Source: Atherinomorus stipes (lineage: Eukaryota; Chordata; Actinopteri; Atheriniformes; Atherinidae). Taken from it: a DNA stretch of 64,000 nt. Positions 60,084 to 64,000 of this stretch are shown here, piece by piece; the first letter of the stretch is position 1, and every line of letters begins with the position of its first letter. The notes beneath the pieces are model-generated. The model was not told the DNA's origin. It was given only the letters and a program-made list of their open reading frames with translations, and ran no database searches. The translations under genes were made by a program, and so were the position numbers. Where the stretch lies: the NCBI GenBank assembly GCA_023101725.1, contig JALJCO010001015.1, positions 1-64,000 of the forward strand, written 5' to 3'.

Positions 60084-61195
60084 GTAAGACGGATCTGCTC
60101 GTGTTGTGGTTGGTTTCTTCATCCTTTTTGAAGTCTTTGTTGGATTCTCTGAGAGTTTTCACACTTTTTTAGTATCACACCATCATATCACAAAATCTGT
60201 TCAACACGTTGTAGCTGCCAAGCTGTAAGTAGGGTGTTTTTTTCAGCTTTCACACTTTCTCTAACAGTGGGTGCTTCCATCTACAAAGCTACAATACTTT
60301 GTCATCAAAGGTGGAACAATGAATATTTGGATTTTAGGTTATTTCTGCATCTGCTAAAAACAACACAAATCCAATCCACTTTATTTCTATAGCACATTTC
60401 AATAACAAAACTGTTCCACAGTATATAAACAATAAATACATCATGTATCAATGAATAAGAAGTAAAGAATAAGAAAATAGATAAAGCTCAACCAGAAAAA
60501 TCCTTCAAATCCCAATTTTTCCTCCAAAAATACACAAGTTAGACAAAAAACAGGTTTTAAAAAATGACCTTTTATTTATGCCCCTTTCCTCTTTAGGTTT
60601 ATTCTGATAAAACTTTTCACATTTAGTAGTCAAAAAAGCTGAAAAGAATTTGACATTTTCTAAAAATGTCATTTTTGTTTTTGCATGATTGTTGTAAATG
60701 TTAAAAATGAGGGAAAAATATTTATATTTTATTAAAGTTCAATAAAAGATTGGTCTGATTTTTCTAAAAATTTTAACAAATGTTTCCTGAAAAATCTTGT
60801 AGAATTTGTTTAAAAAACTTATGTAAAAATCTGATTTTAAATGAATAAAATCACTATAGATTATTTTTGTCTCAATTTTACTGTAAATTATATTTAAACA
60901 TTTTCTTTTTAAAAAAAAAAAAATTCATATTGGGATTCTTAGCTGTACACGCAAAGTCAACAGTTTTTATCTAAACTGGAACAAAGTTGACAAAATCAAC
61001 TTTACAGACTGTTAAATAAGATTTAAACTCAAGATTTCTTGCATAGATTCCTCTGAAATGTTCCACCAAGTCACAAATAATCTTATTTCTGAATCATAAC
61101 CGTCTCCCCCTGTTGACCACTACGTAGGCTTAACCCATGGATGGCGATATGAAGCTTCTAGTTATAAACATAGTAGATAAAGGGGGTGGATACCC

Positions 61196-61330
61196 TGATG
61201 GTAATGTTGCGGGCCCCTGAGCAAGGTCCTGAACCCCCACCAACCGCTCCCCGGGTGCTTTAATTAGAAGCCCACTGCTCTCAGAAATGGATTAAAGCAG
61301 AGCATAACCAGTATAGTACACAAAATAAAA
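61196..61330 (+). repeat. SINE fragment
   Basis: GGGCCCCTGAGCAAGGTCCTGAACCCCC followed by CCGCTCCCCGGGTGCTT and CCCACTGCTCTCAG is the body of a common teleost SINE. The tRNA-like head is not visible. Confidence 0.55.
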
Positions 61331-61373
61331 AAAATTAAAAAAAGCAAAAGTTTTTATGGAACAATGCAATCTC

Positions 61374-61671
61374 AGGGTGCTTCACACCAGATAGTCCGCT
61401 AGACTTGGTCTGACTGGGGACTTGGTTCAGTTGGTGGGTGGGGGGTGATCTCCCAGACCGAGATTGTCTGGCAGTATGGCAGTTGTTGTCCACTCCCTGC
61501 ATCTGGTTCGCTTCAATTGCACAGAGACCTGCGTTTGTAGGCGGACCGAGTTTGCTTGTTTGGTCTGAATAAGAGTCAGTTTACGCATTCACGGTATCCC
61601 CAAACAAAGGAGGCTTTCCAAACAAACGGACCCCAAATCGAATCAAAAAGGCTGGTGTGAATGTGCCCTCA
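61374..61671. mobile_element. Foldback MITE with CACACCA ends
   Basis: CAGGGTGCTTCACACCAGA at the left, CTGGTGTGAATGTGCCCTCA at the right, inverted. GGACTTGGTTCAGTTGG and CCAAACAAACGGACC are inner inverse-like parts. Confidence 0.7.
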
Positions 61672-61933
61672 AACTTACGTCGCATTGGCTTTTTTCTCTA
61701 ATTAGGGGTTGAATATGGGGCATTTTTATTAAAAGCTACATTAAAAAAAAAAAAAAAAAAAAACCTCCATAAGACATTTGGAGGGTTGCAGAATGAAATT
61801 ACTGCATTTTATTGAAAAATAAAATTGATACATCTTTAACAGGTTTGACAGTATGGTTACAACTACAAGCCAACACAGGCCTCTATTGTGGGTTGCCAAA
61901 TACGGTCTCTATGTGGCAATAGTATGTTCAGTA

Positions 61934-62165
61934 GCCTATAGCTCAGGTGGATAGAGCAGTTGTCTCTCAACCGGAGGATTGTGGGATCGATTCCAGGCTG
62001 CCCCAGACTACATGCCAAAGTGTCCCTAGGCAAGACACTGAACCCCTAGTTGCCTCACATTCACCCATTCATACCCCAATGGACATGCTGCAGGATGCTG
62101 GTTCCTTCTTGTATCGGCAGTGAGCCTGGCATCCCAGCAGCTGGAGTTGTTTTTCTGCCGTTGCA
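61934..62165 (+). repeat. tRNA-derived SINE
   Basis: The head has a clear A box (TAGCTCAGGTGGATAGAGC, 61938-61956) and B box (GGATCGATTCC, 61984-61994). The body has the fish SINE phrase AGGCAAGACACTGAACCCC. The head is not a tRNA gene because no 3' acceptor strand pairs. Confidence 0.75.
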
Positions 62166-62404
62166 CCTACAACCTAGACACACGTGATGCTGCTGTTCTG
62201 TCTGCGTTCCATATCCAACCTTTAATAAAAGTTGTCACCCATTGTCCTAACAAGACCTCATGAGCCGACCTGTTCCATGTAGTTATGAATGATACGAACG
62301 GCAAATTCAGAGCTTACAGGAGCACTTCGGTTTGTTGATGGGAGTGATTACTAATTAATGAAAAAAAATTTGAACAAAATAATCAATTTTTGTGAATAGA
62401 TAAC

Positions 62405-62605
62405 AGGAGAACTTTAATGCAAATTCACAGACAAACCCTTTATGACCACAGTGCTGCATCTTCTGATGGCTGCTTCCAGCAGGATAATGCACCATGTCAG
62501 ATTCTCATTGGCCGACAAATCTGCACATCTGTGATGCTATCATGCCAGTATGGAGGAAAACCTCTGAGGAATGTTTCCAACACCTCGTTGGATCTATGAC
62601 ACCAA
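62405..62605 (+). pseudogene. Tc1-like transposase relic (family T2), deleted
   Basis: CCCTTTATGACCACAGTGC, TTCCAGCAGGATAATGCACC (FQQDNAPC) and TGAGGAATGTTTCCAACACC are the carboxyl catalytic part and end of the same transposase as at 48530. DNA between them is deleted. The frame is open for 60 codons, but it is not a functional protein. Confidence 0.75.
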
Positions 62606-63960
62606 GGGCCTGATTTACAAAGACTCCAAATTGCGAGTCTAATGTCTTTGCCTCGCAAAAAAAATAGCGTGCGCTGTCATTTTAGCGTTTGCGGGTGATC
62701 TACAAAGATTACACGCGCAATCTGTAACAGGCGCAAACAGCAGGATTTAAATGAGGATTTAGCGTGCGCTCTCCCTGCGCCACGGAAAGTTCAGAAGAGC
62801 ATGTGGTAAACGCAAAATGAAATTCATCCTGATAGAGAGTTTCAGAGATATAATGAGGCAAAAAAAAAAAAAAAAAAGAATATAAGATAAATATGAAGAG
62901 TTATTTGAAAAAAAAAAAAGACAAACGCCATTTAGAAAAACGGAGTTAACTGCTTTTGCAAATAAACTCTTCATTTACTTTTTGAATATTTTCAGAAAAT
63001 CAAGCTCACGTGAAGTAGAGAGTTTTAATGATGTAAAATGGAGATAGGACGTTTGTACCCAACAGCAACAAAAGTTAACTCCGTTTTTCCACAGTGATGT
63101 TTGTCTGTTTTTGCAAATGAACTCTTCATAATAACTATAAATAAAAATAATGCAGCAGGTTTCTCTGTGGATCGTAAGAAGAGGCCAGTTTAAGGACATG
63201 GATAAGGACACGCTGTTGAAGATGATCTGATATTACGCACAGACTGCGCGCTCTTTGGCACCATGCCAGGCGCTGGACCTGCGTGTGCCCCACCCATGCA
63301 AAACTCAGTAAAAAAATAGTATCATTAGTTTGTGCAACGTTACTGGTTATTTTCACTGAGTTTTTGTGGGGTGGGGGCCAACTTCACGCAGGACAGCACC
63401 CTAGAACAGCAGCAGCAGTCGCTGCGTGTGGAGGAGCAGGAGATGATTTTAATTTAAAAATATGCCATTGGCAAAAAGTAAAAAGAAAATAAAAAGACAT
63501 AATTAATGTCAGCTTTATACCATGATGCTGCAGCTGCAGATGTTCTGGTTCATGTCTAGAATAACCCGGTTTAACAGTGATGTTGATTGTTATTTAATTA
63601 GATAATGAAAACTTGACGTGTCGCCTGAACACATTATGAAAAATGATTCTGACCCGATGTCTGCAGTCCTGTGTGCAGCATTCTTTCAGCCATAGTGCGT
63701 AAAGCTGCCAGTTATACCTGCTTTTCAGACGGCTAAATTACCGTATTTTTGCCCCGCATTCCTTTGAACAGTTGATAGATCACATGCGCGTGTTAAACTG
63801 AGGTTTTGCATAGTCTCCTCCCAATATTTTGCGCCTTCTGGCAGAAACGCCCAGTTTGAATATTCATCTGCAGCAGATGCGCAAAATGGACAGCGGCGCT
63901 ATTTTGCCCCTTGACAGGCGCAAACCTCCTTTTGCCCTGCTTTGTAAATCAGCTCTGGCG
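62604..63960. mobile_element. Long foldback element, about 1.35 kb
   Basis: Left end GGGCCTGATTTACAAAGACTCC; right end GCTTTGTAAATCAGCTCTGG, inverted. A second inverted pair lies inside (ACGGAGTTAACTGCTTTTGCAAATAAAC at 62939 and AAAAGTTAACTCCGTTTTTCCAC at 63069). CpG-containing GCGCAAA words are frequent near both ends. No transposase is recognised, and the element may extend beyond the window. Confidence 0.6.
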
Positions 63961-64000
63961 GATTATTGCGTGCGTAATGAAGATAGCGCCTGTTTTAACA

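Larger units (their letters stand above)
60084..64000 (+). other. dpp10: Start of dpp10 intron 1
   Basis: Opens with GTAAGA and runs to the window end with no acceptor joined to a recognisable dpp10 exon 2. dpp10 genes usually have very long first introns. The piece at 60365-60440 (ATCCACTTTATTTCTATAGCAC) is a known type of retroelement tail. The rest is described in separate entries. Confidence 0.75.

Noticed and set aside
61934..62002. tRNA gene
   Set aside because: A and B boxes are good, but the acceptor stem does not close and a SINE body follows.

Overview
The window looks like nuclear DNA of a teleost fish, probably a percomorph. The evidence is a vertebrate multi-exon gene with GT-AG introns, AT-rich intergenic DNA full of microsatellites, and dense fish-type DNA transposons (Tc1-like relics, hAT-like foldback MITEs with 8-bp target duplications, tRNA-derived SINE pieces). 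No species call is possible.

Two protein-coding genes can be supported, both on the + strand. (1) A complete 13-exon Na+/H+ exchanger of the SLC9A2 (NHE2) type, CDS 30447-42678, 806 codons plus stop. All splice sites and phases were worked out by hand and the frame stays open to the stop; polyadenylation signals follow at 42842-42862. (2) The first coding exon of dpp10, 60024-60083. Its 20 residues match the 'MNQTA' alternative N-terminus of DPP10. The rest of dpp10 lies beyond the window, so 60084-64000 is its first intron. The two genes do not act in one pathway: one moves Na+ and H+ across the plasma membrane, the other is an auxiliary subunit of Kv4 potassium channels.

Layout: 1-2900 holds a possible spliced noncoding or decayed transcript; 2900-30446 is gene-poor and packed with MITEs; 30447-42900 is slc9a2, with repeats concentrated in introns 3 and 8; 42900-59800 is intergenic, with Tc1 relics, a Harbinger/MADF-like piece, a THAP-containing element and two long oppositely oriented GATAC/GTATC arrays; 59800-64000 is the dpp10 5' end and intron 1.

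The most unusual signal is a dispersed palindromic element with CGATAT-rich outer arms (seven clear copies plus one degraded). Its inner arms carry the exact palindrome TCTCGCGAGA, a known vertebrate promoter motif. Several other MITE families sit beside or inside one another. Two blocks (about 7000-8155 and 43250-44340) are strongly depleted in C on the + strand and may be poor assembly.
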